Assembly: GCA_017506865.1 (NCBI GenBank) | Contig: JAFCMP010000553.1 | Coordinates: 372,001 to 436,000 of the forward strand | Length of the DNA stretch: 64,000 nucleotides | Direction of reading: 5' to 3' | Source: Tribonema minus | Lineage: Eukaryota; Sar; Xanthophyceae; Tribonematales; Tribonemataceae | Shown: piece by piece, positions 52,772 through 64,000 of the stretch | Numbering within the stretch: position 1 is the first letter of the stretch | How the letters are laid out: every line of letters begins with the position of its first letter | The notes under the pieces: generated by a model | Databases searched by the model: none | Seen by the model: only the letters and a program-made list of their open reading frames with translations | Told to the model about the DNA's origin: nothing | Program-made: the position numbers and the translations under genes

Positions 52772-54068
52772 CGTGTCGCATACCAGGTCTAACAACAAAA
52801 CCATATGTCTTGCTTGAACATTTTAATATCCTCCAAGTGATGATTGCTGTGATAAATGCGGTACCGACACACGGAACCAAGATGCTCGTGCAAGTCGGCG
52901 TCGTACTGACAGTGGTGGCAGTTGATAACGTCGAAGCAGCATTATCACAGGCGTTAGAGCATGTGGTTATTGTCTTTGAGTTGGCATCGATGAGGTTCTG
53001 CAGAGCTTGCTTTGAAGAGCTACATGACGCCACCGATGCCAGAGCAGTCTGTGCGTCACCTTTAGCTGTCTCCAGCGCGGCGTGCGAGTCCTCTAGAGTT
53101 GCAGTCAATGCTTTGAGTTGAATGTTGACATTTGCAGCTGTGGCATTGGAGTCATCAAGTGACTTGGTCAGCGCTTTGACTCGATTGCCACAGTCATCCT
53201 CAGCAGCGCGTGAGTCTGCCAGGGACCTTGTCGATGCAGTGAGCTGGTCACCGCTGTTGGCAATTGTGGCATTTGAGTCATCTAGTGACTCGGTTAGCTT
53301 GGTGATCTGGACATTGTAAGCGTCAGCGGAGGCGCGCGCATCTGCCAGGGTGGTGGTGAGTGTCTCAATCTGGGCACCGTTGCTGGCCACAGTGGCATTG
53401 GCATTCTTGAGTGCGAGGTCTAACGCCGCTGTGACGCTCGTTACATCTGCTTCCACCCGAGCCTTCCCGGTTTTGAACAGTGCAGGAGCGAAGTTGGTAG
53501 TGTATTGCACAGAGTCATACATTCCAAAGTCACAAATAAATCCGTTGAGGCCTTGTAATCCCTTGGTAAGACGTTCAGAACGCCAAAGCCCGATGTCAAG
53601 TGTTTCACCGAGCACAATTTTTGTGGCCGCAATGTCGACAAGTTTTGTGCCATCTTGATAAACTCGAGCACTAGTTCCATCATTCACCACAGCAAAGTGC
53701 GTCCATGACTTTGTCATAACTGTTCTTAGTCCTGCCGTCGCTACGACCAACTTGTTGTTGCCATCCAAATTCAGAGTGGTGGGGCTCACCTGGATGCCTT
53801 GTTGAGATGGAGCACTATGGCGGGTGATCTGTTGGTATGCGGTCGGATTGTTTGTCAACATGTAAGCCCAGAACTCATATGTCCAAGTTTTCATTGCTGG
53901 TATAACAGACAGTGTCAAACAAGCTCCATCTGATTTCAACCTCATACTAGTTTTATAGGCGACATCAGGCACGACATCAGTCGACAGAGACGCTGATGCC
54001 TTAACGACGCACTTGAGTGTATTCTCAATAGGGTCAAACGTGCCATTGAGAGGAAGTCTGATATGCAT
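52749..54068 (-). CDS. LamG/concanavalin-like and coiled-coil protein with C-terminal membrane anchor
   Basis: This is an intronless frame of 439 residues. Residues 1-210 look like a jelly-roll LamG/concanavalin-like lectin domain (TWTYEFWAYMLTNN, SWTHFAVVNDGTSARVYQDG, LDIGLWRSERLTKGLQGLNG, FICDFGMYDSV). The FWAYM / WTHFAVV / VYQDG / GFICDFGMY series is typical of this fold. Residues about 215-350 form a coiled coil with about four related units (LTESLDDSNATIANSGDQLT, LTKSLDDSNATAANVNIQLK). Near residue 400 lies a membrane helix (TSILVPCVGTAFITAIITW), followed by basic residues and a short tail. A surface or virion protein is plausible: LamG plus stalk plus anchor is common in large algal viruses, though a host surface protein cannot be excluded. 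Confidence 0.68.
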   Translation of the reverse strand: MHIRLPLNGTFDPIENTLKCVVKASASLSTDVVPDVAYKTSMRLKSDGACLTLSVIPAMKTWTYEFWAYMLTNNPTAYQQITRHSAPSQQGIQVSPTTLNLDGNNKLVVATAGLRTVMTKSWTHFAVVNDGTSARVYQDGTKLVDIAATKIVLGETLDIGLWRSERLTKGLQGLNGFICDFGMYDSVQYTTNFAPALFKTGKARVEADVTSVTAALDLALKNANATVASNGAQIETLTTTLADARASADAYNVQITKLTESLDDSNATIANSGDQLTASTRSLADSRAAEDDCGNRVKALTKSLDDSNATAANVNIQLKALTATLEDSHAALETAKGDAQTALASVASCSSSKQALQNLIDANSKTITTCSNACDNAASTLSTATTVSTTPTCTSILVPCVGTAFITAIITWRILKCSSKTYGFVVRPGMRHVNTSNTG

Positions 54069-54921
54069 TTTGCCGTATACAGTACTTGCATATAATTTCC
54101 TACAGCATGACGTAGGAGACGCTGTGTCTTACTGCGTTGAAACATACTTAGTTAACTGATGTTCCCTAGTACTGGTTAGCCACCGTGCTTAGCGCCCTGC
54201 TGCTCGGGCGAGCGGCAGGAGGAGGCAGCGAAGGAGGAGCCGCTGGCGGAGCGGCGGCGCGGAAGGCGAGGATGCACAGGGGACACTGAGGGCACAGCAG
54301 CACCGCACGCTCAACCTGTCGGCCTGGCTACAGCCGAGGACTAGAGAGCGGATTTTCGCTCCACCGCGGGCCTGACCGAACAAGGCCAGACACGCAGCGT
54401 GGGTCGCCGGTGTAAGCAAGTAAGCCTCGCATTGATATTGCTAAAGCTACCTACGCACACAGCGACATCGGCCGAAGCACAAGAAGGGCAAACTAAAAAA
54501 AAACAAACAAAAAAAAACAAAACATCAGACGATATCGCCGTCGACGGATCGGGAAGGGGGAACCTAGGGCACACTGGATCGCAGGGCAGTAGATAGCAGT
54601 TCACCAGATTAAGGTTTGAACGCTTGCTGACCAGCTTGATTTGCAGCCGCACAAGGGACCTCGCCTGGCAGAGACTGACTGCATTCAGCACACGCACAGA
54701 CACGACAGGACCACGACACTGCAGCGGCAAGGACACGAATTGCACAGCATTGCATTCAGCCCAGCTGCCTTGTGTTGGTCAGAGGCAGAGAGCTTGAGCA
54801 CACCGACTCGTTCCACCACCGCTCGTTTCACGACGGCGGGAGAAGCACCTCAACAGATACACCAGAGCAGGACGGGATCTTGAACTGAAAGTGGTATAGT
54901 TGTGCAGGGGAGTATTCGCGG
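54069..54921. other. Junction of the virus-like block and the large retrotransposon; its 5' UTR
   Basis: About 54175-54921 is probably the 5' UTR of the large retrotransposon. GTACTG at 54169-54174 is repeated just past the proposed 3' end (63946-63951), giving a 6-bp candidate target duplication. An A-rich tract (54494-54522) and no conserved ORF are seen. The left part is upstream sequence of the LamG gene. Confidence 0.5.
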
Positions 54922-54951
54922 TTGGCAGCCGCGCATTCGAGACCGAGCCTG

Positions 54952-54985
<34 letters not shown>

Positions 54986-57900
54986 CTCGCGCCTCAAAGT
55001 CGCCTTTCAAAGCTATGGCTCTCCACTGGCTTACCAGCCCTGCCTCACGTGGGGAGGGGTCACCTCTGAAACGCAAACGGGAACAGCGCAACCACGGGCT
55101 GAATACTGGCTTGTGGTGGTGGCAGGTCAAAGCTGCACGCCAATCTGACACACGCCGCAGACGCCGCCATGGTGTTGGCCGTTGGGTACGCCTAGTGATA
55201 CCGCCGCCGCCACCGATCCCGGGCCCGCCGCCAATCCCGGGCCCGCCGCCGATCCCGGGCCCGCCGCCGATCCCGGGCCCGCCGCCGATACCGGGCCCCC
55301 CGCCGATACCGGGCCCGCCGCCGATACCGGGCCCACCGCCGATACCGGGCCCGCCGCCGATACCGGACCCGCCACCGATACCCGGCCCGCCACCACCTCA
55401 GCTGATGGCCCAGAGCTCTAGACCGCGGCCGATGCCAGAGGTGCCAGTGTGCAGTCAGGTTGCAGAGCTGTGCAGAAGCATGCGCAGACTACACTTGTCG
55501 TCAGCCGACTCGGACGAGCCTCAGGGCAGTGGCAGCCACGCGCACGTCAAGAAGCGCCGCCGCCATCTGTCTAGCCCAGGTGCCGCTAATCACTGTGACA
55601 GGGGATGCTCACAGACGAAGCGCCCGCGGCATCAGCCTGCCAGTGACTCGGAGTCTCAAGCGGCGAGTTTACGGGAGGCACTGCCGCCAGCAGCGATGAT
55701 TGTACTGAGCTTGGTGGTACTACCGCCACCAGCGGCAAATAAACGCCGTCGGGCGACACTGCCGCCGGATTCACCAGTAGCGACAACGCCAATGCCAAAA
55801 CGACGTTCGCGGCGGAAAACGCCTTTAGTGACGGCTGCCACTGCCGCACCAGCGGCGGGGCCCGCACCGGCCAACCCGGTGGTTGCACAGCCACGGACGA
55901 CTGTCACAGCCGCCGCTGCATGCGGTCGCAAGGTTACCTCCGACTTAACGGCGGCGGCAACGCCACGTGCGGCAGACATGGTGCCAAAACCGCCGGCAGG
56001 CGCTGCCGCATCAGATGGCCAACGCGGGGCAGCTGCATCCCGGCGGGGTCGGCGTCGCGGCGCCAGCGCCGGGCCGCCCCTGGGACGCCTCGGAAGCATT
56101 GGCAGCATCAACCGCCCAGAGTCGCCGTCTGGCAAACTGAGTGCGCTGGCAAAGGCGGTCACCACGACCGTGCCCGTACCGATGGAAGTTGGCGAACCTA
56201 CCAGTGGGCCAGCGGGTCACCAGAGACGGATCACGTCGCGGCCTTCGCAGCCAGCTAGCAGCGGCGCCTCTCCCCAGTGGCATCCCGGTCCTCAGCCGAT
56301 GGAGGTCACCGCAGCGGAAACCCCATGTACTGCAGACATGGTGACAACAGCACCAGCGGCCGCAGCGGCTGCTGCACCGGGCGGCGAACGTGGGGCGGCT
56401 GCACCCCGGCGGGGTCGGCGCCGCGCCAGCGCCCAAAGCACTGGCAGCGTCACCCGTCCAGAGCCACAGTCTGGCGGTGCGCTGGCAAAGCCGGTCACCG
56501 TGACCATGCCTGTACCGATGGAAGTTGGCGAACCTGGGCCGGCGGGTCACCAGAGACGAATCACGTCCCGGTCTTTGCAGCCAGCTGGCAGCGGCGCCTC
56601 TCTGTCAGGCGGCAGCGTCACCTCTGACGGTAACAGTCGCAACGGGCACCCAATATCCGGCATCACCGCTATGACAGTTTTGGCGCCCGCCAAGACACCC
56701 GCTGCCAACCGGAAGGTCAATATCCCGGGGCTGGACTGCCGCATGTGCGACAAGTTCATAGTGCGAGCAAATCCTCGGGCCCCGGGAAAGAATTGCCCAG
56801 CGGCACACGCATGTGCACACCAGCGCACGCGCCACACAGGGAAAGGGAAGCAATTTGCAGAACTGCATGTTCAGCTTTTCCTAGACCACCGACCAATATA
56901 CGGCGGCCTAGAGCAGGTCTGCGACGGGTGCGGCAACCTCTTCATCAGACGCACAGCAGCAAGCGCCACGACACCATCTGGTGATCTAGGGGCCCTGGAC
57001 CAGTGCGACGTGTGGCGCTGCGCCGACTGCCTCGCAGGCCCGGTCGCCGCGACAGCATGCACACTGTCAGGCTGTGACCGTGCATCAGGCCATGATCACA
57101 TTGCTGACATACACACCCGACCAACGACATGCGCGGCGGCAGCGGGTGGTGCAGCTGTTGGTGGGGGGAATAGCCTGAAGCCAACAGCCGCGCTGCTCGC
57201 CGCCGCTAGCAAATGTGGTCCCATACGCAAATTCCTCGGATGCGAGCACCTGGGGGTAGACCCCAGGCAAGCCCATGCATCTACGTTGGACGGTGTGGCA
57301 GATGCGCCGCTGCCGAGACTGACCCGGAGCAGCACAATGGGTGTGCTGCCTGGCGAAAGTCGTGCTAGCGATAGCGGCGCAACGATGTCAAGCAACGATC
57401 GTGTGCCCAGCACACCTGGCAGTGCCGCAGCTGCTGTCGCAGCGGGCGCTCAGTCTAGCGAATGCCCCAGGGACCCGACGGGATCACACTGGCAAGGCCT
57501 GCTGGGGGCGGCTGGCGCACTCGCGCGCAGGGTACGTGCACTGGCCCTTGCCCCCAATCGGGCACGCGTCACGGTGCTTTGCGCTTGGCCGACGGGTACC
57601 AAGCTTGGACCCTGCCGCACGTCACGCCGACTGCATATGCGGCCGGCGCCCAGCGACGCGCCAGCAACACAGACCCTGCTGGGCCGGACTTCCTGCGCAC
57701 CGCTGGTGAGTCAGATGCATGACCTGACGGTCACGTTCAGCTTGCTCTCCCTCCGAGAAGAAGGTAATGACCTGGCAACGGTGTTTGACCAACTCTCCCT
57801 TAGGGAACCGGTCGTTGCCAGGTCGCCTCGCCAGCCAGCCGGGAAACGTGGTGAGTCAGACGTAACGCAGGCTGGTGATAACAGCACCCACGCAACAATG

Positions 57901-60900
57901 ACCGAGACAGCACCTGTCACGGCTATGGTTGCCAGTGGAAAGCGCAGTCGACGCAGAGGTAAACACAGACGGCGGACGCAGGAGCGACAGGCCCAGTGCG
58001 ACAATTCTCGTGCACCCCTGGCACCAGCCACCACACCGCCGAGGGGCGGTGCCTCTGCCCCCTCAGCACCAATATCCGGGCCGGCGAAGGTCACCACCGT
58101 GACGGTGGCGACCCGGATACCCTCAACCGTGTGCCATACAGTCACCGTGGAGGAGCAGCAAGACGCGCTGGCAAAAGCCACCAACTATGGTTTTTCCACT
58201 TGGCACACGGGCCTGCAGGCACTCCACAAACAGGCGCTTGGGGAAAACACAGCGACGCTAGCACGTGGTGGGGAGCTTCGCCCCGTGAGCAACGTGGGCA
58301 ACGGCAACTGCCTGATTCATACAGCTCTACACGGCATAGACAGCGTCGCAGTTGAGCACGGACTGCCGGCCCCAGCACTGGTGATTGCCATGCGAGAGGC
58401 ACTGCTGGACGGGATGGTGGCATACGTCACGCAGGGGGCGGGCAAACAAGGGGCCAGCATGTCATCGATGCGTCAACTGACCGCGCATGCAGCAGCCCAA
58501 CCTGCGTGTACACGTGAACAATTCGACACGTACGGGACACGCGCTCGCTGCCTCGCAATCGAGTACGGCACAAATGAAACGGACAGCGCGGACAGCGGGC
58601 ACACGCTCCTGCTGCAACGCCTACAGGAAGAGGGCGTGTGGGGACGGCCCCTCGGTTTGTCTGTGTGGGCCATTGTTGCAGCGGTCTACGCGGTCTCGGT
58701 GACGGTGTGGCAGGCCGAGCCTCAGGCCACTGGCAGCACGCAAAAATCAACAGGGCTGGTGCTGGCACAACTGATGGGGCTGCCAGCGGTATTCGCACCG
58801 GCAACTCCAGCTCAGCCTGACTGCCATCTGGATGTGCTGTGGACGCCGCCTGGGCTATATACAAATGTGGGACACTTTGAACTGCTTGTCGCCCCTGCGG
58901 CAGCTCCGCCCTTGCCAACCACTATGACAGCGTCGGCGACCACTCAAGCTAACAGCACCCACATCACGGCTCCGAGTCGGACACAGCCCCGTACTGCGCT
59001 GCAGTTGCCACAGCAGCCTGAGCCACTGAGGTGTCCTTTATGCACACTGGCATTTTGGCAGCTTGGTCAGAAAGAGGACAGCAAACAGCGAGGCAAACTG
59101 TCAGCTGCGAGCCGCATGGCACCGGTAGTGGCCCACTTCAACGGTGGTAGCTGCACGAGGTCGATGCTGAACCCTGAGGCGAGCACATCACACTGTCAGC
59201 AAAATCTGGCGGCAGCATACGCCAAGGGCATCCGGCAGCAGGTTGATCACGACCCATCCGGTGACCGTGCCCCTTCAGGCAGCAGTACCTGCAACACTGG
59301 GGCACACCATGCCAAGCGTGTGCAGGAGATGAGCACCATGTATGGTTGCACGGCAGAAGACTTCCTACGGGCGGTAAGGAAGCTGAGTGCATGCACAGGT
59401 GCCTGCGGTCTGGTCCATATGTCAGCCAGCGCGGGGCAGAGGCAATGCGCGCTGACCTCGCCATGCCACACGTGTCGACGGAATGGAAGCGCCCCCACGC
59501 GCGCACGCCCGGCAGTACCCCCGGGCCAGTCCGAGGGCGGGGGTGCGGGTAGCGACGGCGCGGCCGCGGCGGCGGGGGCTGCCGCAGCGACACCTCCAAA
59601 GCCACCGGCGGTGCCGGCTAGTGGCGCTGCCAACTCAAAGTCCAGCAAGAAACGCCCGGCGGCCACGGCAACCGGCGCGCAACGCCGGCGCCGAACGGCA
59701 GCTGCTGCAGCACCGCCTGGCAGCGCCGGCAGCCGCACTCAGTCTAACAGCCTAAGGCTGCAGGACAGCAGCCCCCCCCACGGGACGGCCGTGGGATGGG
59801 CGGACATGGACTTGGACCCGCCGGACGATGCCGCGTCACCGCCCCCCCCGACCACCACCACCAGTGGCAGGCCCTCAAAGCCCCAGTCACGAGCATCCCT
59901 GGCTTGGGACCTCTCGACGCCCTCGGTCGTCCACGCACTTGACCAGACCAATGAGGCGGATCTACTGCTGCTACGGTTCACCACGACTGCCAACCCCTTC
60001 CGCACTCAGCTGCAGTGCACCCAGTGGGCACGGCTAGTGGAGCACGCCACACGACTACTGGCGGACGCCACAGACAGTGCACGTGAGGCGGCACGGGTGC
60101 GCCTCCACCATGGTGCCGGGGCGTTTGCTCATCAGGTTTCTCAGACTCTAGTGCAGCGCGGCTACAGGCTGCTGCACCTGCTAGCAGCAATGGCCTTTGG
60201 TAGGCAACCGGAGGGAACCGGTATGCCGCCTGCGGCCCGGCTGGCAGCGTTGCTGTCTGGCGACTTTGCGGAGCTACTGAGAAAGACGCTGTCAGCAGCA
60301 GCGGCGCTGCGGGCCCCCAAACCAAACAACGCAGCTACGGCGTCGGCACAAACGAACTTCGATGCCGACTGGACGGAGGCTGACTCCAGGCAGCAAACAG
60401 CATGCGCTGCCCTCTCAGGCAAGCGACGGGGGGTAGGCCTGGCTGCCGCACGACTAGAGGCGCGTGAAGCATGCGCCCCAGCAGACGAGGTCACGGCACA
60501 GGTGCTGGCAGCAAAGCACCCTGAAACTGGCACCCGGCCCGGGGTAGTCGATACGCCAATGGAGCAAGTGCGCGGCCTGGTACGCGACGCCCGGCGGCAC
60601 TGCTTGCACGGCGCAGGGGTGGCAACGACCGCCGGGCCCGCTGGCAGCGGCAGTCCCGTCTTCGAATCGGGTCAGGCGCATGATCGCAGCGATAGGCCTG
60701 AGGATGCTGCCAGCGCAGCCGGACGGCGCCTCGAGGTGGAGGCGACAGACATACTGTCGACCTTGTCCGCAGCAGGGGCGGGGAAGGCAGGAGGGCTGGA
60801 CGGCCTACGCTATGAACACCTCTTGATGGCCGCTGGGCCTGGTGCACCAGTGAAAGCAGCCACCCGCCCCGTGGGCAGTGCCTCGCCAGGACTAGCTGGT

Positions 60901-63867
60901 GATTCAGAATCGGATGTGATGGAACCGGCATTCGCCCATCACCTGGCCAAGGTGTTCACGACGCTGCTTGTTGAGCCCGAACTGCTGCCGGAGCAATCGC
61001 AACGGCTTCTCCGCGCCGCGGCCCTCTCAGGCATAGGACAGAAGCGGCGTCCGATCGCCTGCTCCAGTGTCTGGCGCAGACTCCTCGGGTCCACAGCGGC
61101 ACGGGGTGTCAAGGGCAAAATATCGGGGCTGCTGGCCTCCATGTCGCAGTTTGGCGTAGGATACCGGTCTGGCGTCGAGCATGTGGCAGCGCGCGCGCGC
61201 GTGTGGCACGAGCTGTATGGCACCACAATCCAGCTGGACTGTGAGAACGCATTTAACAGTGTGGATCGCGCCGCCATTGTGCGGGGACTTATGCTCTTCT
61301 GTCCGGAGCTGCTCCCGCACTTTGAGTCCGTATACTGTGGTGACACTGCCCCAGAGATGCGAGTGGAGGTGAACGGTGAAGCTCGCATTATCTGCTCCCA
61401 CCTAGGGTGCCAGCAAGGGGACCCTCTAGGGCCGCTGTACTTTGCAGTGGCAGCGGCATTCCTACTCTTCTACCCTGATGGAGTGAGTGCGACGCCCGGC
61501 AGTATGCCGGCCTACGGCCACAGCACAGCGGAACCGCCAGCCCCGCACTGCGCTTTCCTGGATGACCTCAACGTGCTGCAAGCTGCCTACTTCGACGATG
61601 CAGCGGCCGCTGGGGTGGCAGAGGTGATCCGTCGGCTTGCGGCAGGGGGCCTACGCGTTCGACCAGACAAGTCGCTGGCCATTGCCATGCGCGGCACAGT
61701 GTTTGATGAAGCGGCCAGAGCACGCCTGCGCGCCCTTGACATACCGTTTGTGGACGCCACCATGCCAGAATCCAGTCAGGGCTTTACGTCGGTCGGGGTA
61801 CCGGTAGGGCACCCAGCCTATGTGCATGCTGCCATGAGCAAGCATCTTGTTGACGCAGGGACATGGCGATTGTCGTGGCAGCTAGCTGGGATGGCGCGGC
61901 ATCACCTACAGGCAGCACAATTCATTCTGCGCAGGTCACTGACAAAGCGCATGGGCTTCTTAGCTCGGGTCGTTGACACGGCTTTGAGTGAGACATGGCT
62001 GCACGCATTTGACGGGTTCTGTGCATGGACGCTTGAACGCATGCTGCACCTGCACGGCTGCGCTACCGCGGCAGTCATGAAGTCACACCTGCTGGCCGCC
62101 TGCACTGCTGGTGACAATGAGGTAGCCAGCAGTGGCAGCGTGCTGGTATTGCCGCGCTTGGGCCCGCCAGAACTCACGGACATCGCAGTGCCACTGCGGG
62201 CGTCACGGTTGCCGGAGCGACGAGGCGGTCTGGGCATGCCGCTTTTGGGGCTACTGGCACCAGCCGCATACACGGCCCAGGCATGCACAACACTGCGGCC
62301 TGCAATAATTCATGCCACTGTGGCAGCAGGGGCCCTGAGGCTCGGCACTGACGAACACGGCGCAGTCACCTGGTTCGCGCAGCACTCATGCGCAATACGC
62401 GAGGACCAGGGACTGCCGCCAATCATCGAGGCCGTGCGACGCTCTACGCGAGCGCTGACAGCTGATGGCGGCGAAAAATCACGCACAGCTGTGGCCGAGC
62501 AGCTCCCAGCATCGTTGCTACGGTGGGCAGCGGATACAACGGCCGCAGCGTCGACGCTCCCCACTGCGGTGCAAGCGATCTACGCCGCAACTGCCGTCAC
62601 GGAGACGGGGACCACTGAGCCAGCCCCACACACCCACGGCATTGTGCCTGGCGCCGAGGCGGCCGCTGCGGCGGCGACCGTACCTGGCCCTCAAGCCGCT
62701 GCCGCGGCTGCCTCTTCCACGCCCGCTAAAACACAAACTAGCGCGGAAGAAAGCAGCTGCAGCGGCGGGCAGGAGGACGACGACGACGACTGGGAGGCCT
62801 ATGCTGACGAGATCTGCAGAAAGGTAGTGCCCCGCCGCCGGCGCGGTCACTTCACGCACGGACTACAAGCCGGCCTTTCAAATGTTCTTCGACGTCAATA
62901 CGAGGACTGCCTGGTGGAGGACCTAGAGGCTGCCTCGGCTGGTGCCGTGGGCAAGCCGACGCAGGCTACACTTATTGGTGACTTGCGTGACACCAGCCGC
63001 CGCCGCCAACAGGCTAGCGCGCGGGTCCTGGCGCAGCTGCGCAGCCAGCGTGCGTCCGGGGCAATGGCGTGGATGAGCGTGCCACCCGCTGCCAATGACC
63101 GCCCGGGTGCGGCGCCCATGTCCAGTATGGCAGCAGCCACGATGATTATGGTTGCGATCTTTATAGACGGGTGGGGCATACAGGGCGAGGTGTGCCCATG
63201 GCGGTGCAGTGACGTGAGCCCCACCTCCACGCATGCGATCAGCTGCCCCAGCCAGCACATACGGGGGCACAACGCGACACACACTGCCCAAAAGCGGTGC
63301 CTACAGCGCATCTTGAGACAGCACCATGTCTCTATTGTCCGCAATGAGGACGCTAGCGTCTTCAAGGTACCGGGGTATCGGGCGGACACAGTCATTGACC
63401 CAGGGTGTCTGCACTTTAGCAGTGCATACCGTAACAAGGGAATAGTGCTAGACACAAGTGTGCGCGCACCCACAGCGAGCTCGTACCTGACAGGCAAAAC
63501 AAATGCCTCGAACACGGACGGCTATGCTGCTGGGGTGGGGGAGGACGCGAAGGTCAAGCACCACACCGGCACCTTGACGTCATCTTGGGCTTTTGTGCCA
63601 TTCGTGCAGGAGTCGTACGGACGGCTGGGCAAGCAGACAAGCCTTTTTGTTAAGGAGTTGGCAATGCACTCAGCACTGTGCTCAGGGGGGGGGAAGGCAG
63701 ATGTGTTACGCAAGGCCGGGTTAGCTAAGCGTCAGATCCACATTGAGCTGAGCATATCGCTGGCGCGGGAGTTGGCGGAGCGCGTCATGGCATACACACG
63801 TGGAGCGCGAATGCTGGGCTGTGTTGCGGCGCCGGTATCCAAACTCCTAGGGCACAGCGCAGACTAG
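54922..63867 (+). CDS. Retrotransposon polyprotein: zinc fingers, OTU protease, reverse transcriptase, endonuclease
   Basis: This is one frame of 2981 codons. After a Pro-rich leader with about ten PPIPGP units come basic Ala/Pro-rich stretches. Zinc-finger-like Cys/His clusters follow (CRMCDKFIV ... CAHQRTRH; CDGCGNLF ... CADC). Next is an OTU-type cysteine protease: VGNGNCLIHTALHG with Cys about 1130, and NVGHFELL with His about 1318. A further CPLC cluster lies near residue 1370. Reverse transcriptase follows: RPIACSSVWRRLL, SQFGVGYRSGVEHVAA, IQLDCENAFNSVDR (Asp 2106), GCQQGDPLGPLYFAVA and CAFLDDLNV (Asp 2214-2215). The C-terminus has CPWRCSDVSPTSTHAISC and a restriction-like endonuclease core, GYRADTVIDPG ... 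GIVLDTSVRAP. The frame passes through a T run of about 29 bases (Phe run), so Met55015 beyond it is a likelier start. OTU domains presumably process the polyprotein or remove ubiquitin (inference). Confidence 0.95.
54958..54986 (+). repeat. Poly-T run inside the retrotransposon leader
   Basis: About 27-29 consecutive T bases would encode a Phe run in the long frame. It sits between the first in-frame Met (54922) and the next (55015). It more probably belongs to the 5' UTR. Confidence 0.85.
55203..55395 (+). repeat. 18-bp minisatellite encoding PPIPGP
   Basis: About ten tandem units of CCGCCGAT(A/C)CCGGGCCC encode repeated Pro-Pro-Ile-Pro-Gly-Pro in the N-terminal leader. The units differ mainly at the ATA/ATC codon and in one PDP variant. 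Confidence 0.9.
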
Positions 63868-64000
63868 GCTGCTGCGTTGACGCAAGCTTTTCGATTGCAT
63901 AGGCAACCCGGCCTCCCTTGGGCCTTTATAAATACAAGTCCATACGTACTGAGTGTAACATGTCATCACCTCTGCCTCTGGCGCACGGCATCCTCCACGG

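Larger units (their letters stand above)
54175..63945 (+). mobile_element. Non-LTR retrotransposon, apparently full length
   Basis: The 3' end is fixed by comparison with the truncated relic at 35469-35611: both run through GGCCTCCCTTG, then TACAAGTCCATA, and then diverge. No poly(A) or microsatellite tail is present. The 5' end is proposed from the GTACTG direct repeat on both sides (54169-54174 and 63946-63951). At six bases this is only suggestive. The relic's 8-bp duplication also begins with GTAC. The element is about 9.8 kb with one giant ORF. Confidence 0.75.

Noticed and set aside
50560-54170. Terminal inverted repeats bounding the virus-like block
   Set aside because: I looked for matching inverted ends near both borders and could not find a convincing pair, so no element boundary is claimed.

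Overview
This window is nuclear DNA from a photosynthetic eukaryote with a complex red-type plastid, most likely a haptophyte or another chlorophyll-c alga. The clearest evidence is a five-exon fucoxanthin-chlorophyll light-harvesting gene (minus strand, 2308-6014). Its first two exons join to give a signal peptide followed by an ASA-x-FAP-like plastid cleavage motif. Host genes are GC-rich and have many short GT-AG exons. Introns carry scattered TTAGGG/CCCTAA telomere-like words. The species cannot be fixed from sequence alone.

Layout, left to right. 111-945: the end of the 26S proteasome ATPase RPT4/PSMC6 (+). 2308-6014: light-harvesting protein (-). 7481-10583: stand-alone 4-mercaptohistidine N1-methyltransferase-like protein of ovothiol synthesis (-). 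13369-30215: a very large, unrecognised gene with at least 13 exons and an Ala/Ser-rich second half (+). 31615-35156: partial gene for a protein with an HPD J-domain-like C-terminus (-). 36259-39396: Gly-rich unknown protein (+). 40341-43120: Harbinger/PIF transposase with introns and one frameshift (-). 43850-47263: non-LTR retrotransposon ORF with reverse transcriptase and restriction-like endonuclease (-). 47326-48534: multi-pass membrane protein (+). 49414-50207: leucine-rich-repeat protein with a frameshift (+). 51067-54068: a compact intronless block encoding RING, PD-(D/E)XK-like, MYND and LamG/coiled-coil proteins, which resembles an integrated large-DNA-virus segment. 54175-63945: an apparently complete non-LTR retrotransposon with one 2981-codon ORF (OTU protease, reverse transcriptase, restriction-like endonuclease). 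A tiny 3' relic of the same family lies at 35469-35611, flanked by an 8-bp target-site duplication.

The most striking pattern is architectural. In nearly every multi-exon gene, on both strands, the sequence around a splice site is repeated two to six times in tandem inside the adjoining intron, as decaying 'ghost' exon edges. The real exon is the copy that keeps both the reading frame and a usable splice site. I know of no standard feature class for this, and it is the best candidate here for an undescribed process. The virus-like block and the OTU-bearing retroelement, whose two visible insertions both lie at GTAC, are the next most interesting.
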